Under the pieces are notes generated by a model, which was given only the letters and a program-made list of their open reading frames with translations, had not been told where the DNA came from and ran no database searches. A stretch of 64,000 nt of DNA from Rhodopirellula sp. P2 (GTDB taxonomy: Bacteria; Planctomycetota; Planctomycetia; Pirellulales; Pirellulaceae), in assembly GCF_028768465.1 (NCBI RefSeq), contig NZ_CP118225.1, forward strand, positions 186,001 to 250,000, written 5' to 3'. Positions 63,701 through 64,000 of the stretch are shown one piece after another. Within the stretch, counting starts at the first letter, position 1. Every line of letters starts with the position of its first letter. The position numbers were made by a program, and so were the translations under genes.

Positions 63701-64000
63701 ATCGGCGGACTCACCGATGGAACGGATTACGAAGTCTTGGCGACCAGCGGCGATTCATTGCAACTGCGTCCTGTCACCCCCGAAGGCGGCACCCCCGCAG
63801 ACGTCATCGAACTCACCGCCGCAGCCATCGGCGATGAACACCACTTGGACGTCTACACTGACAATGATTCTTCCAAACCGGTTGCGCGAACACTGACATT
63901 CGTGCCGACTCGTGTGCAACCGCCGGTCAACCGGTTGCAATTCGATCCGACCGCTGGTCCGGTCATCAACTCGGATTCAGTCGACCCGACAACCAATCCA
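60731..64000 (+). CDS. N-terminal part of a giant planctomycete surface/adhesin-like protein
   Basis: From ATG 60731 (or ATG 60764) the frame stays open for 1090 codons to the window end without a stop. Residues ~40-60 are very basic (KSRSKAKKNRRRRRHASRIE). The planctomycete surface-protein motif LESRQLMAGD follows. The rest is beta-rich and Ser/Thr/Asp-rich, first with filamentous-haemagglutinin-like repeats (ITLDAQRISS, VQITAQARDKNIDT, VDITSDAIADATTY) and then with about five repeats of a module with GHGLxTGxxxxYxxxxD and YYVVxxDxxxxxLS. It is probably a secreted adhesin or matrix protein. The 3' end is outside the window. Confidence 0.9.
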   Translation, partial: MIRSKDGNRPTMNIDDLLRGLQIRRRATFSSLEDRVPKSRSKAKKNRRRRRHASRIETLESRQLMAGDYEVRGSVLYDSINVSQDSGHVVVDGNHDLTVYLDGLEVVPPVGHTDSTRWEIPTTANSIKIDAYLGEDTIHVSGTIELSPAIDFTIIGEQITVESNAQITAGNLSLHSVGAESGLSVASNLPIDLADVFLSDRFVKIEDGVALIGQDITLDAQRISSLVSPMRPVGVGKKNTSVSIGSATIAASGDVQITAQARDKNIDTVVPEVISGYTHKALHSLFPAAPLPMPVSVMVRESESTVTLDSATITADGKVDITSDAIADATTYAIAGMQFGTGAVSRGLGTVAVGVSISDASAQTFLKGTTSIQATGTITIGSNADSIADVQASATNDNVIEKSESVQGPVLPSQDSLGEVESKTSDSKAAGAAAAVSVSDSISNTQIDSGVVVTSTAGSINVNATGIGTNNAAASVGINVDATVALGFAVAVDNTDIQATVAGKLTAAGTFQGVNLTNDSVPTQSTTIHAENHGFETGDPLNYEAIPIGDNEAFPLPGLTSGESLFVVKIDDDHFQVVRQRSIDLSTDTLSAYDASDFPTHSIYTTEVSLFDPATAINLTDNTITLTQDQVNDFAAIQNGHVLSYQSGSDNDDEPQAIGGLEDRQNYIVMNRRFVPGSNATQIEFQLAASTSAEDVTPLDLTGIGVGNSHGFVYAGVARTFVPNASGVVDSSTDQINLPAHGLQTGDEIIYRTDTDRSTTQLKTQHAYFHSVDNATKTLAMPGHVLFTGQAITYHAGVDSVSGDSGSPSAGLVDGNTYYVISYDAESIQLANTLAEAFTGTARTLLATFHDNENQSFSYETKATEFDGTRATPLVAPATNQFIIPGHGLTTGTLVNYEAGDNSTPGEIVNNQNYYVVVDSIAPDRFGLSTNPLSLVLVNLDDSATIQFGEHVLAVISGDLNVTDNEIAIPSHALFDGAIVRYRHDTGDVAIGGLTDGTDYEVLATSGDSLQLRPVTPEGGTPADVIELTAAAIGDEHHLDVYTDNDSSKPVARTLTFVPTRVQPPVNRLQFDPTAGPVINSDSVDPTTNP

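Overview
The window reads as a chromosomal segment of a planctomycete, most likely a Rhodopirellula-like member of the Pirellulaceae. Supporting evidence: a giant surface protein with an N-terminal LESRQLMAGD motif at the right edge; a membrane-bound-dehydrogenase/HEAT/c-type heme fusion protein of the planctomycete type; sialidase, SGNH and GH28-like secreted proteins; many long proteins with signal peptides; and abundant palindromic intergenic repeats. No database search was possible, so the taxon is an inference.

Layout. 1-18220 is a heavy-metal (probably copper/silver or a related soft metal) island. It holds His-rich secreted proteins, a short cation diffusion facilitator, a thioredoxin-like lipoprotein, two heavy-metal RND pumps each with its own adaptor, a zinc-finger anti-sigma-like protein, and two secreted proteins carrying CPV...CC..C metal-binding modules. 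No TolC/CusC-type outer membrane channel and no sigma factor gene are present. 18253-22700 is a plastic zone: a Schlafen/AlbA_2-type protein, degenerate small ORFs, a 3' fragment of a tRNA-Met, a strong terminator, and a REP-associated tyrosine transposase (RAYT) sandwiched between two arrays of a 129-bp multi-hairpin repeat.

23076-30700 holds a DUF3179 protein, an AhpD-like protein, and a compact minus-strand operon: Cys-rich protein, PstS, PstC, PstA, PstB, then a fused double glycosyltransferase resembling the two arsenosugar-biosynthesis families. Phosphate/arsenate handling is a plausible common theme. 31196-38968 is a divergent respiratory module: NapD, NapA, a tetraheme NapB-like protein and a four-cluster ferredoxin on the plus strand, and a tetraheme cytochrome, a Tat-exported ferredoxin and an NrfD-type membrane protein on the minus strand. 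Inverted copies of a ~90-bp dispersed repeat flank it.

38965-53905 mixes gene remnants, a YbaN-like membrane protein, two BNR sialidases, a large dehydrogenase/cytochrome, a glycerophosphodiesterase, an SGNH hydrolase, a GH28-like beta-helix protein and several broken genes. 54096-59210 holds cardiolipin synthase, a small membrane protein and an FAD-dependent tryptophan-halogenase-like gene. The halogenase stop codon lies inside a REP hairpin and its 3' end is amplified in three 217-bp tandem copies; these end next to a second RAYT gene. The window closes with an outer-membrane beta-barrel protein and the 5' end of a very large adhesin-like gene that runs off the right edge.

The most distinctive observations are the two RAYT/repeat systems, the second fused to tandem amplification of a halogenase gene end, and the Pst-plus-arsenosugar-glycosyltransferase operon with an unrecognised Cys-rich leader gene.
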